This document shows positions 33,421-42,371 of a DNA stretch of 64,000 nt, one piece after another. The translations under genes and the position numbers were made by a program. Each line of letters opens with the position of its first letter. The first letter of the stretch is position 1. This DNA comes from Chthonomonas sp035294505 (lineage in GTDB: Bacteria > Armatimonadota > Chthonomonadetes > Chthonomonadales > Chthonomonadaceae): assembly GCF_035294505.1 (NCBI RefSeq), contig NZ_DATGKU010000154.1:1-64000 (forward strand), written 5' to 3'. The notes under the pieces were generated by a model. That model did not search any database and was not told the origin of the DNA. It worked only from the letters and a program-made list of their open reading frames with translations.

Positions 33421-34433
33421 AGCCCTGCTTTGACGAGATCGTTTACCCGTAAAAGCCCTAGGCAGATGCCTTCCGCAGTAAGAACAGGGGCTACCGAGAT
33501 GGGGCGCGGACGCTGGGTCATCTTTTGGAGGGCCTCATAGGCGAGTTGATCGGGCGCAAGGGTTAAAATGGGGTTTGGGTTCATCATATCCGCTGCCGTT
33601 AGGTTGAAGCTCTCTTGTTGATGTTTTAGAAAGGCTTGACGGAAGTCCGATTCGGCGATCAACCCGAGCAGATGGTTCGTATCGTCCAGCACGCACACGG
33701 CTCCCATATGCCCGGCGGTAAGTTCGCAGACAACCTCTTGGAACGAGGCGCTTGGTGCCACATGGGGCAAAGCGCTGCCATCGGGGGGCAGCAAATCTTG
33801 AACCCTTAGGGTTAAGCGACGCCCGAGGCGGCCGCCTGGGTGATTACGAGCGTACTCCTCTGGGCTGAGATGGCGACGGCGTTGAAGCGCCATGGCCAGA
33901 GCATCGCTAAGGGCCAGTGCAGCGACGACACTTGTGGTGGGTGCGAGGTTCAGCGGACATATCTCGCGCTCCACCGAGGCATCGAGAACGGCATGTGCGT
34001 GGCGTGCCAGCGTGGAATGAAGGTTACCCGTGATGGCGATAAGAGGTATATCACGTGCTCGCAGCAACGGAAGGAGGGTAAGCAACTCTTCACTTTCCCC
34101 GCTGTTGCTGAATGCGATCACCACATCTTCGTTGGTTACAAGCCCTAAATCGCCGTGGAGAGCCTCGGTGGGATGGAGAAACACGGCGGGCTGGCCGATG
34201 GAGGTGAGTGTGGCGGCAAGTTTGCGGGCGATAATGCCGGATTTACCGACACCGATGGTGATCACCTTCCCGCTGCAGGTCTCTAGTAGGGAAAGCGCCT
34301 GAGCAAAGGCCTCTCCGATGCGGTCGGCAAGGCAGCGCACCGCTTCCGACTCCACATACAGCGCCTCCCTCGCAAACTGAAGAGCCTCGTTCTCTTCCTG
34401 TGAAAACCTTTTTTCTCGTTGCATACTCTTCAT
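33417..34433 (-). CDS. kdsD: Arabinose-5-phosphate isomerase (SIS + two CBS domains)
   Basis: The 338-residue protein has an N-terminal SIS domain (VITIGVGKSGIIARKLAATL, FLHPTEALHGDLGLV, IAFSNSGESEELL) and a C-terminal CBS pair. This matches KdsD/GutQ, which converts ribulose-5-phosphate to arabinose-5-phosphate, the first step of Kdo synthesis. The histidine of ALHGDLG and the NHPGGRLGRRL stretch are family marks. A longer frame adds 56 residues at the N-terminus, but that part contains the promoter of the divergent pgpH gene. ATG 34433 has GAGG four bases upstream; ATG 34424 is an alternative. It fits with the Kdo hydroxylase at 1546. Confidence 0.9.
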   Translation of the reverse strand: MKSMQREKRFSQEENEALQFAREALYVESEAVRCLADRIGEAFAQALSLLETCSGKVITIGVGKSGIIARKLAATLTSIGQPAVFLHPTEALHGDLGLVTNEDVVIAFSNSGESEELLTLLPLLRARDIPLIAITGNLHSTLARHAHAVLDASVEREICPLNLAPTTSVVAALALSDALAMALQRRRHLSPEEYARNHPGGRLGRRLTLRVQDLLPPDGSALPHVAPSASFQEVVCELTAGHMGAVCVLDDTNHLLGLIAESDFRQAFLKHQQESFNLTAADMMNPNPILTLAPDQLAYEALQKMTQRPRPISVAPVLTAEGICLGLLRVNDLVKAGL

Positions 34434-34468
34434 TGTACCTCGATGCACCCACCCACGCAGAGCCACAC

Positions 34469-34497
34469 TTGACGGAATTTGTTGCGCGGTGTATAAT
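34469..34497 (+). promoter_or_regulatory. Near-consensus sigma-70 promoter for the pgpH operon
   Basis: TTGACG (34469-34474) and TATAAT (34492-34497) are 17 bp apart, matching consensus in 11 of 12 bases. It points at pgpH, giving a leader of about 145 bases, and lies upstream of the chosen kdsD start. Confidence 0.82.
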
Positions 34498-34649
34498 GCC
34501 CTTATGTACGATAGGTGCGATTCGATGTTGCAGGCTGGGCCTAGGTGCCGTTTGCTGCATCGAGCGACGAGGGCTACCGAAAATAGACGTAGAAAGTGCA
34601 CGTCTTAGCCTTCTAAGAGGGGCGTCTGAATGTATAGGCCCGATTGCCT

Positions 34650-37109
34650 ATGATAAAACCTTTTAAAAAACTGCTGCATTCACGGCCGTTTCTCGCGTTT
34701 CGTGAGCGCCAAGAGAATCAGGAACGACACCTGACCCGTATCTTCTCGCCCCTCCTGATCGTTGGCACCATCCTCCTTTTGACGCTCCTGCTGGCCTACC
34801 AGCCGGGGGCAGGGCATATCTACCTGCGTGTCGGCGAGGTAAGCCCGCGAGAAATACGCGCCGGTCGCAGTGTGTTTTATGTGGATACCACCAAAACTCG
34901 TCGTCTCCAAGAGGCGGCAGCGGAAGCCGTTCGCCCCGTTTTCGACCCCGATGACAAGGCCAATGTGCAAGCGCTGCGCACGGTTGCGCAACTCTTTGAA
35001 CGGATGCAGGCAGAACGTACGGCTCTTCAAGCCCATAACCCTATTCGTGCCATAGACCTTCATAATGCGGTGGTCTCTTCTCAATTCACTTCCTTGCTGC
35101 CTTCCGATGCCTTGCGGCGGATGCTTACACTGCCAGAGCCTGTGTTTCAGCGACTGCAACAGGTAACGAGCCATCTTGTAAGCGCCGCGATGGAGCGAGA
35201 GATACGCGACCAAGGTCCCGACTTAAAAGATGCCATTGTGCAGACCGGTGAGGCGCTCGACAACGCGCTGCCAGACGCCCAAGATCGCGTGATAGCCCGC
35301 ATGGTCATCGAGCATGCTCTTCGTCCCAATCTGCATTTCGATGCGCGCAAAACAGAGCGTGCGCGTGAAGCCGCCATGCACTCCGTGCGCCCCTATATTG
35401 ACCGTGTCTTCATGGGCGATCGCATTTTGGCGCCGGGCGAGATCGTTACCCAACAGGCGTTGGATAAGCTCACGGCGCTTGGTTTGGTGAATCCGCGAGA
35501 GGAGTTGGCCACGAACGTGGCCATTGCCGTTCTGACCGTCCTCATGGTTCTGGCCATTAACTACTATATCGCTGTGAATCTGCCCCAGGTCTACAGGAAT
35601 CGCAGGCGCATGGCGCTGCTATGGACGATTGTTGTACTGGCCGTGTTCGGTCTAAAAGCGGGAGCCGTGCTGTTCGGTATGACCGTGTCGAACGGTCAGC
35701 CCGGCTATCTCAGTATCGCCAGTGTAACGGCAATGGGCATGCTGGTCTGTGCCCTTATTGATATGAACTTAGCCGTTCTATTGGTGGCCGTTATGGCAGC
35801 GTTGACGGGTATTTTGATGAATCATGAGGTACGCTTCACGGTGATGACGTTGGTAAGCGGCCTTGTTGGAATTATGGGCGTTCAGGTGACGAAACGCAAA
35901 AACCGGCTTCTCATGCTGCTGCTCACACTGGCCATTGTGAATGTGGCCATGGTGTGGCTGTTGGGAATGCTCTTCGACGACGAGCCGGCGGATATGCTGC
36001 GGGGCACGTTGTGGGCGGTTATTTTAACCGCACCGGTGGCCACCTTCCTCTATTGGATAGGCACATTGGCCCTTGAAAAACCTTTTGGCCTGTTAACCCC
36101 TTCCCTGCTCATGGAGCTTTCCTCTACCGATCATCCTCTATTACAGAAACTTTGTACGTTGGCCCCAGGCACCTATGCCCACAGCATGATGGTGGGTACG
36201 TTGGCAGAGGCGGCAGCGAGAGCCATTGGGGCTGACGCTCTGCTGTGTCGAATCGGGGGGTACTATCACGATATCGGAAAGATGGATCACCCCGAGTTTT
36301 TCGTGGAGAACCAACGGCGTGAGAACGTTCATAGCCGTTTAAGTCCCTCTTTATCGGCAATTATCATTATTGCTCATGTGCGTGATGGGGTGAAGATCGC
36401 TAAAGCGGCAAGGCTTCCGCAGGAGATATGCGACATTATCGAACAGCATCACGGTACAACGCTCATCAGCTACTTTTATCACCGTGCTCTCATGGACAAT
36501 GGGGGAGGAGATGAGATGCCTCCCGGTTTTGAAAACCGATTCCGTTACCCAGGCCCTAAACCACAGACACGAGAGGCCGCCATTGTTATGATGGCGGATT
36601 CGGTGGAAGCCGCAGCGCGTAGTCTGGAAAACCCCGATCCGGAACAGCTGAATCGGCTTGTGGAGGAGATACTTCATCATAAAGCCGAAGACGGGCAGTT
36701 CGACGAATGCCCCCTAACATTTCGGGATATGCGCCTCATTTCCGATGCTTTTTTGAGAATCCTTCAGGCCATTTGTCATCGTCGCGTACCCTATCCCAAT
36801 CAAGGCTCTGCCCCTGCAAAGCCAGACGCACTCGTGACCTTTGATGCAAACCTTCCCATTGAACGGGAGATCGAGAGAAAGGATGTTAGCTCTTCGTTGC
36901 TGCTTGAACCCTACCTCGATGCCGAAGCATCGGTGCTCTCCTCGATCGTCCCTGAAGCAGCGGAGGCCGAACTAGAAACCTATGCCCATCATGATTTGTC
37001 GCAACTATCCCAAGAGAGTTCCGACGCTCCCCCTTCGACGCGCCGTGCGTCAACTCCTTCAAAGCGAAGGAAAGAGCCGCGCCGAAGTGAGCATTCTGCT
37101 GACAAATGA
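34650..37109 (+). CDS. pgpH: 7TM-HD family cyclic-di-AMP phosphodiesterase
   Basis: The 819-residue protein has the PgpH/YqfF plan: one membrane segment (about 33-52), an extracytoplasmic 7TMR-HDED domain (60-290), about seven membrane segments (295-490) and a cytoplasmic HD domain. The HD motif is IGGYYHDIGKMDHPEFF, with EQHHGT following. The family hydrolyses c-di-AMP and controls osmotic and cell-wall balance. A 120-residue charged tail follows the HD domain. ATG 34650 is preferred over a TTG two codons earlier. The 3' end overlaps ybeY by about 120 bp in another frame. Order pgpH-ybeY-dgkA is the same as yqfF-yqfG-dgkA in Bacillus. Confidence 0.93.
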   Translation: MIKPFKKLLHSRPFLAFRERQENQERHLTRIFSPLLIVGTILLLTLLLAYQPGAGHIYLRVGEVSPREIRAGRSVFYVDTTKTRRLQEAAAEAVRPVFDPDDKANVQALRTVAQLFERMQAERTALQAHNPIRAIDLHNAVVSSQFTSLLPSDALRRMLTLPEPVFQRLQQVTSHLVSAAMEREIRDQGPDLKDAIVQTGEALDNALPDAQDRVIARMVIEHALRPNLHFDARKTERAREAAMHSVRPYIDRVFMGDRILAPGEIVTQQALDKLTALGLVNPREELATNVAIAVLTVLMVLAINYYIAVNLPQVYRNRRRMALLWTIVVLAVFGLKAGAVLFGMTVSNGQPGYLSIASVTAMGMLVCALIDMNLAVLLVAVMAALTGILMNHEVRFTVMTLVSGLVGIMGVQVTKRKNRLLMLLLTLAIVNVAMVWLLGMLFDDEPADMLRGTLWAVILTAPVATFLYWIGTLALEKPFGLLTPSLLMELSSTDHPLLQKLCTLAPGTYAHSMMVGTLAEAAARAIGADALLCRIGGYYHDIGKMDHPEFFVENQRRENVHSRLSPSLSAIIIIAHVRDGVKIAKAARLPQEICDIIEQHHGTTLISYFYHRALMDNGGGDEMPPGFENRFRYPGPKPQTREAAIVMMADSVEAAARSLENPDPEQLNRLVEEILHHKAEDGQFDECPLTFRDMRLISDAFLRILQAICHRRVPYPNQGSAPAKPDALVTFDANLPIEREIERKDVSSSLLLEPYLDAEASVLSSIVPEAAEAELETYAHHDLSQLSQESSDAPPSTRRASTPSKRRKEPRRSEHSADK

Positions 37110-37446
37110 TGCAGAAGTGCATCAACTTAACCTCTTGTATCGAGGAAAAGACTCTCCTACCGATGTGCTCTCTTTTGGCCAGCACACCGAGCCTGATCCG
37201 ACGTCCATAACATCTGCCGATAATCTTCCTCAGCTGCTAGGCGACGTCGTTATCTCTGTGGATACGGCTTTTCGTCAGGCGCAACAGCATCGTATGGCTC
37301 TTGCCGATGAACTAGCTCTCTTAGCCGTACACGGCACGCTTCATCTTCTCGGCTATGAGGACGAAACGGAACAAGGTGCGGCGATCATGCGCCTGAAAGA
37401 GCGCGAGATACTGGGGGTTTCCTTAGACCCCGTGGAGAAGTTATGA
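36982..37446 (+). CDS. ybeY: Endoribonuclease YbeY, with altered third zinc ligand
   Basis: The 154-residue protein has the YbeY core: LNLLYRGKDSPTDVLSF (50-65), LLGDVVIS and the zinc motif. YbeY is a metal-dependent RNase in 16S rRNA 3' maturation and ribosome quality control. The usual motif HGxLHLxGYDH reads H117-GTL-H121-LLGYE-D127, so the third histidine is an aspartate. The start is 36982 or the ATG three codons on (36991). Either way it overlaps the pgpH 3' end by 119-128 bp in a different frame. The stop overlaps the dgkA start (ATGA). No frameshift is needed to explain the change. Confidence 0.9.
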   Translation: MPIMICRNYPKRVPTLPLRRAVRQLLQSEGKSRAEVSILLTNDAEVHQLNLLYRGKDSPTDVLSFGQHTEPDPTSITSADNLPQLLGDVVISVDTAFRQAQQHRMALADELALLAVHGTLHLLGYEDETEQGAAIMRLKEREILGVSLDPVEKL

Positions 37447-38462
37447 GCCAGGAAAAAATGGAGACCCCTCCGGGTCCCTCTATAGATCGGGAGCTTACCG
37501 CGCCAAAGCGCCGCTCTCGGCCTAAACGTGTGGATGGTTCAGACCAGGCTGAACCGGTAAAAGAGCCTCTATCGGTTCTACGATTAGTTCGCAGCTACTT
37601 CGAAAGCGATAATAGACCTCTATCGCAGCGTACGGGTGCCTTCGTCGGTTTCCGCAACGCACAAGACGGCATTTTGCACTGCTTCCGTACTCAGCGGAAC
37701 ATGCGAATTCACTTTATCGTGCTCGTGGCCGTTCTACTTTCAGGCCTGCTGCTTAATTTCGATAACCGCGACATGCTCGTGCTGCTGTTTGCCATTACGC
37801 TGGTTATTGTGTCGGAGATGTTCAATACCGCGGTCGAGATCATCGTGGATATGGTGACCGAGCACTATAACCCGGCCGCGAAGTTGGCCAAGGATGTCGC
37901 GGCTGGGGCGGTGCTGCTCTCCGCTATGAACGCTATCATCGCCGGAGTTCTTATCTTCTTCGGCCAAAAGAAGCTGGTGCAGATTCAGGAACAGATGCGT
38001 CAGAACACAGGCCCCGACATCGTTCAGGTGGTCGTTATCGGGGTTGTGGCGCTCGCGTTATTGGTCATTATCTCCAAACTGCTAAGTAACACCGGCTCCC
38101 CCTGGCATGGCGGCATCATCAGCGGGCACACGGCTCTCGGCTTTCTTCTGGCCATGACCATCTTCTTTACCGCTGCCAACTCTTACATTGCCGTGCTTGC
38201 CGTGTTGTTGGCCGTGCTTATCGCGCATAGCCGAGTAGAGGCAGGAGTTCATTCCGTGAGAGAGGTCATTCTTGGTGCTGTCATCGCCATTTTTCTTACC
38301 TCCCTGGTCTTTCGACTCATGCCGCTCGTTCGCAGCTGGACAATGCACCGTGTAACATCGCCTGCTGCAGCGATGCACAGCGTGGGTAGACCCTCAGACC
38401 AGCTTTCACAGACGCCGCATAAAATAAATGAGCGCGCTTTAGACCCGTCTTCGAGTCATTAA
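37443..38462 (+). CDS. Fusion of diacylglycerol/undecaprenol kinase and PAP2 phosphatase
   Basis: The 339-residue protein joins two membrane enzymes. Residues 65-170 are a DgkA-type kinase (FRNAQDGILHCFRTQRNMRIH, EMFNTAVEIIVDMV, AAKLAKDVAAGAVLL). Residues 190-300 are a PAP2-type phosphatase (ISGHTALGF and SRVEAGVHSVRE). The PAP2 motif SRx5Hx3D has E for the last D. In Gram-positives DgkA homologues phosphorylate undecaprenol and PAP2 proteins dephosphorylate its pyrophosphate, so the fusion could manage the lipid carrier of wall synthesis. The first 60 residues are charged and not conserved. The ATG overlaps the ybeY stop by 4 bp. Confidence 0.85.
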   Translation: MSQEKMETPPGPSIDRELTAPKRRSRPKRVDGSDQAEPVKEPLSVLRLVRSYFESDNRPLSQRTGAFVGFRNAQDGILHCFRTQRNMRIHFIVLVAVLLSGLLLNFDNRDMLVLLFAITLVIVSEMFNTAVEIIVDMVTEHYNPAAKLAKDVAAGAVLLSAMNAIIAGVLIFFGQKKLVQIQEQMRQNTGPDIVQVVVIGVVALALLVIISKLLSNTGSPWHGGIISGHTALGFLLAMTIFFTAANSYIAVLAVLLAVLIAHSRVEAGVHSVREVILGAVIAIFLTSLVFRLMPLVRSWTMHRVTSPAAAMHSVGRPSDQLSQTPHKINERALDPSSSH

Positions 38463-38464
38463 CC

Positions 38465-40066
38465 ATGCTTGCCATGAACCGAAAAAAGAGACATCGTTCT
38501 AAACGGCCATCCGAAACGGAGGTTCCGAGTCCGCAGCCCCGAACCGGCGTGCGCTGGGTATGGGGCGTTGTGGTGGGAATGGTACTTGTAGGGGCAACTC
38601 AGGCGCTACTTGCCCGTCCAAATGATCGTCTTACGGTCTCTTCTTTGCCGGCTACAACGACGCCGAGACCCTCTCAAATGCTCATTGCGCTTTTTATTGC
38701 GTTTCTGCTCATTCTGGTGAACGGTCTGTTTGCCATGGCGGAATACGCTCTTATTATGGTGCGCAAAACCCGGTTACATCAACTTGCAGACGAAGGGCTG
38801 CGCAGCGCCCAGTTGGCGCTGAAGATGACATCGGGTGAACAGCTCACTCGGCTGATGGCCACCATACAGATCGGGGTTACTGTGGTCGCCACACTCTCCT
38901 CCGGCTTGGCCGCGAGTAGCACGGTGGAACCCTTAGCCGACTGGTTGCGAGCGCACCTGCCTACGGTGTTTGCCTTGTATGCCGGCACCATCGCCCTGCT
39001 GGTTGTTACCTTACCTGTAGCGGTGCTAACGCTTGTTGTCGGGGAGGTTGCGCCGAAAAGTTTAGGCTTGCAGTATGCGGAGCGCATTGCGTTGGTGGCG
39101 GTCTATCCGCTCAGTTGGTTGCAAACCTTGCTAGTTCCTGCCGTCTCGTTACTTACCGCCCTGTCTAACCTTGTGCTAAAGCCCTTTGGCGGGACGGCCA
39201 GCTTCTCTCCGCCGGCGATCAACGAAGAGGAGATCAAGCTGTTGGTGGAGGCCAGCGAAAAGCAGGGGGTTCTGGAAGCTGAAGAGACCGAGATGATCGA
39301 GTCGATTCTCGATTTCGGCGATACGCCTGTGCGTAAAGTGATGACCCCACGCATTGACATTACGGCCTTTGAGATAGGAGGTTCGTTATCGGAACTTGTT
39401 CGCCTCATCGGGGAGTCGGGGCATTCACGTATTCCGATCTATGAAGGCGATATGGATAACATTATCGGCATTGTGCATGCGAAGGATTTGCTCGGTCTCA
39501 CCGTAAGCACGGAGGCAGGCGAGGGGGATATACGGCGCATCATGCGTCCGGCCTACTTTATTCCAGAGACCAAGAAGATCGGCGAGCTGCTATCGGAGTT
39601 CCGCAGAAGCCGCCAGCAGATCGCCATCGTGCGCGATGAATATGGGGTCACATCGGGCTTGGTCACCATCGAAGACCTGCTTGAGGAGATTGTGGGCGAT
39701 ATTCAGGATGAATACGATACGGAAGAGCCGATGGTTAGTGAGATTGATAGCCACACCTATCTTCTCGACGGGCGTATGAGCCTAGAAGACATTAACGAAC
39801 GGTTCGAGCTTCATCTCCCTGAGGAGGAGGCCGATACCATCGGCGGGTTTGTGTTTGCTCTTTTGGGACGGCAGGCCCAGGCAGGCGAAGAGGTGGTTTA
39901 CGAGGGGATTCGCTTCTGTGTGGAAGCTACCGATGGGCGACGCATTACCAAAGTGAAAATGGAGCTGCCAATACCACCTCAGGCGGAGAACGAGGAGGTG
40001 GATGATGAGCAGGCAGTGGTGAACGATAAGACGCAGGAAGAAAAACCAAGCGGTTTGGAGAGATAG
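38465..40066 (+). CDS. CNNM/CorC-type hemolysin-family transporter with CBS domains
   Basis: The 533-residue protein has a short basic start, a membrane segment, then a CNNM (DUF21) domain (about 75-260), a CBS pair (about 285-410; PVRKVMTPRIDITAF, DNIIGIVHAKDLL) and a CorC_HlyC domain (about 430-510; ADTIGGFVFALLGRQ). Such proteins take part in magnesium or cobalt efflux or balance. The last 20 residues are acidic. The ATG is two bases after the previous stop, and xerD follows after four, so the genes form one operon. Confidence 0.9.
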   Translation: MLAMNRKKRHRSKRPSETEVPSPQPRTGVRWVWGVVVGMVLVGATQALLARPNDRLTVSSLPATTTPRPSQMLIALFIAFLLILVNGLFAMAEYALIMVRKTRLHQLADEGLRSAQLALKMTSGEQLTRLMATIQIGVTVVATLSSGLAASSTVEPLADWLRAHLPTVFALYAGTIALLVVTLPVAVLTLVVGEVAPKSLGLQYAERIALVAVYPLSWLQTLLVPAVSLLTALSNLVLKPFGGTASFSPPAINEEEIKLLVEASEKQGVLEAEETEMIESILDFGDTPVRKVMTPRIDITAFEIGGSLSELVRLIGESGHSRIPIYEGDMDNIIGIVHAKDLLGLTVSTEAGEGDIRRIMRPAYFIPETKKIGELLSEFRRSRQQIAIVRDEYGVTSGLVTIEDLLEEIVGDIQDEYDTEEPMVSEIDSHTYLLDGRMSLEDINERFELHLPEEEADTIGGFVFALLGRQAQAGEEVVYEGIRFCVEATDGRRITKVKMELPIPPQAENEEVDDEQAVVNDKTQEEKPSGLER

Positions 40067-40070
40067 AGCC

Positions 40071-41039
40071 ATGCCAAGTGAGTTGCATAGCTATGTGGAG
40101 GATTTTCTGAGCTATATTGCGCGAGAACGTGGTTTTTCGCAAAACACGGTGGCAGGCTATCGTACAGACCTGGGGCAGTTTCTCCTCTTAGCCCTGCAAC
40201 GCGGTGCCCGCACCGTGGTGGACCTCACCGAGACGCACGTGCTGGCCTGGATTGCGCAGATGCAGGAACAGAAGTTTTCTGAAAACAGCATTGCGCGAAA
40301 ACTTGGGGCTTTACACTCTTTCGCACGCTATTTGGTGGTAGCCGGTGCGCGCAAAGACGATTTCATGGCCAACATCCCTAGCCGAAAACGCCCGGCACGG
40401 TTGCCACGTGCGCTTTCGATGGACAGTGTGGAACGGCTGTTGCATATTCCAGACCCTCAAGACCCGCGTTCCCTGCGCGATCAGGCGCTTTGTGAACTGC
40501 TTTACGCTACCGGCCTAAGGGTATCCGAGCTTTGCGCACTTACCGTTGACGATGTGGATTGGGAGTCGGGGATGATCCGCTGTTACGGAAAGGGGCGCAA
40601 GGAGCGACTGGTGCCCATGGGGAAAACAGCGGCCGATTATTTGGCGCTTTACTTGGAAAAAAGACGACAGGTATTGCAGACCGGCCAAGAGCCTGTTCCT
40701 CGTGAGCGTAAACGGGGCCGACCACGCGCCACCGGAATCGGGCTGAAGGAAGCGGCAAGCCCCTATCTATTTCCGAACCAACGCGGCGGAATGTTAACCC
40801 GTGTGCAGGTGCGGCTGATATTGCGCGAGCGAGCTACCAAAGCGGAGATTCATGAGCCGGTTTCTCCTCACGTCATCCGCCACTCTTTTGCCACGCATCT
40901 ATTGTCGCAGGGGGCCGATCTGCGCACCATTCAAGAGCTTTTGGGGCATCGCCAAATCACCACCACCGAAATCTACACCCACGTCAGCAATCTTCGGCTG
41001 AAAGAGGTCTACAAGCAGAAGCATCCACGGGCGAAGTGA
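40071..41039 (+). CDS. xerD: Tyrosine recombinase XerC/XerD type with AT-hook-like insert
   Basis: The 322-residue protein has the SAM-like core-binding domain (1-95) and the catalytic domain. Catalytic residues are R150 (ATGLRVSEL), K174 (GKGRKERLVP), H267 and R270 (PHVIRHSF), H293 (LGHRQITTTEIYTH) and Y302. It resolves chromosome dimers at dif with its partner. Compared with standard XerD (about 300 residues) it has some 25 extra residues between K174 and H267 (198-229) containing RKRGRPR, an AT-hook-like core. Whether this affects DNA choice is unknown. It is the last gene of the pgpH operon. Confidence 0.9.
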   Translation: MPSELHSYVEDFLSYIARERGFSQNTVAGYRTDLGQFLLLALQRGARTVVDLTETHVLAWIAQMQEQKFSENSIARKLGALHSFARYLVVAGARKDDFMANIPSRKRPARLPRALSMDSVERLLHIPDPQDPRSLRDQALCELLYATGLRVSELCALTVDDVDWESGMIRCYGKGRKERLVPMGKTAADYLALYLEKRRQVLQTGQEPVPRERKRGRPRATGIGLKEAASPYLFPNQRGGMLTRVQVRLILRERATKAEIHEPVSPHVIRHSFATHLLSQGADLRTIQELLGHRQITTTEIYTHVSNLRLKEVYKQKHPRAK

Positions 41040-41114
41040 AGAAAAAAACTGCTTTTTATTGACAAATTACTTCTACTAATAATAAACGCAAAAAAGAAAT
41101 GGTTGGATAGTTGT

Positions 41115-42266
41115 TCAATTCCGCCTAAGCCGATGAACGACGGAGAGATAGGCCTCGGCGGCGTGATCTATCTCGTCTACGGTGTTGTGACGGCCAATGC
41201 TAAAGCGAATGCCGCTTGCTGCAAGAGAACGCGGAAGTCCGAGGGCTAAAAGAACATGAGAAGGCTCGATGGAGCCGGAGGAGCAGGCGGCCCCGCTGGA
41301 GACGGCAATGCCGAGACGGTCGAGATTCATCAGCAGGGTCGCGCCCTCAATGCCTTCCACGGAAACGTTAAGAAGGCCCGGAAGGTGGTTGTGCCGATGG
41401 CCATTTATGCGGAGGTCTGGGCATCCCTCTAGAAGTTTCTGTTGGAGCCTATCGCGAAGTGCTGCGATGGTTACGGCATCGTTTTGGCGCTGCGCCATCG
41501 CAAGTTCTGCCGCTTTACCAAAGCCAACAAGGGCCGCCACATTCTCGGTACCGGCTCGTTTTTCCCTTTCCTGCGACCCACCATAGAGGATGGGGGATAC
41601 TTTCAGCCCCTGACGAATATAGAGGGCACCGGCCCCTTTAGGGCCGTAGAGCTTATGAGCGCTAAGGGAAAGAAGGTCGCAATTCAGTTCGCGTACATGG
41701 ATGGGGAGAAGACCCGCTGTTTGCACGGCATCTGTATGAAAAAGCGCTCCCCGCTCATGTGCGATGGCGGCTATCTCGGCAATGGGCTGTATCGTTCCGA
41801 TCTCGTTGTTGGCGTGCATGATGGAGACAAGTGTCGTAGAGTCGGTAATGGCTTCGGCAACGGCCTGAGGCTCTACCACCCCATCGGGATTTACCGGAAC
41901 CACCGTCACCCGATAGCCGAGCGTCTCCAAAAAGTGAGCGGAATGGAGCACAGCATGGTGTTCTATAGCGGAGACCACAAGATGGTTTTTGAAGGGTGGG
42001 GCTGCTAACATGGTGCCGATAATGGCCAGGTTGTCGGCCTCGGTGCCGCTTGAGGTGAAGTAGATTTCGCTGTAGTCGGCCCCGATAAGAGCAGCTACCG
42101 AATCGCGCGCCGAATCGAGAGCGGCCCGCGCCTCACGTCCAAGCCGATGGATGCTAGAGGGGTTGCCAAAGCTCTCTTGAAGCCAAGGCAACATCGCCTC
42201 TAACACCTCCGGCTCGACGGGGGTGGTAGCCGCATGATCCAGATAGATTATCTTGTTCGTTGCCAC
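41115..42266 (-). CDS. Cysteine desulfurase, NifS/IscS family
   Basis: The 383-residue PLP enzyme releases sulfur from cysteine for iron-sulphur clusters or tRNA thiolation. The PLP lysine is K205 in SAHKLYGPKG, and the persulfide cysteine is C328 in SSGAACSSGS. The N-terminus IYLDHAATTPV is typical. No iscU, mnmA or regulator is adjacent; the gene is the last in the minus-strand run after ftsZ, with a 105-bp gap that includes a 12-bp palindrome (42320-42331). It may be read through from the division cluster or from its own promoter. Confidence 0.93.
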   Translation of the reverse strand: MATNKIIYLDHAATTPVEPEVLEAMLPWLQESFGNPSSIHRLGREARAALDSARDSVAALIGADYSEIYFTSSGTEADNLAIIGTMLAAPPFKNHLVVSAIEHHAVLHSAHFLETLGYRVTVVPVNPDGVVEPQAVAEAITDSTTLVSIMHANNEIGTIQPIAEIAAIAHERGALFHTDAVQTAGLLPIHVRELNCDLLSLSAHKLYGPKGAGALYIRQGLKVSPILYGGSQEREKRAGTENVAALVGFGKAAELAMAQRQNDAVTIAALRDRLQQKLLEGCPDLRINGHRHNHLPGLLNVSVEGIEGATLLMNLDRLGIAVSSGAACSSGSIEPSHVLLALGLPRSLAASGIRFSIGRHNTVDEIDHAAEAYLSVVHRLRRN

Positions 42267-42319
42267 AGCAGGTTTTCCGGCGACGCTTAAACGATAACGC
42301 CCTCAATCTCTCTTTCGGG

Positions 42320-42331
42320 TATACCGGTATA
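42320..42331. repeat. 12-bp palindrome between ftsZ and the desulfurase gene
   Basis: TATACCGGTATA is a perfect palindrome 54 bp upstream of the desulfurase ATG. A regulator-binding site is possible; no -35/-10 pair with good spacing surrounds it. Confidence 0.45.
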
Positions 42332-42371
42332 ACTCTACTCATCGGAGGAGAGAGTTGTTCCCATGCAGGCG

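Noticed and set aside
34434..34601. N-terminal extension of kdsD by 56 residues
   Set aside because: It covers a near-consensus promoter of the divergent pgpH operon and has no family-like sequence.
41059..41087. TTGACA on the + strand after xerD as a promoter
   Set aside because: The -10 at 17 bp is poor and no + strand gene follows; only an antisense RNA could be made, for which there is no other sign.
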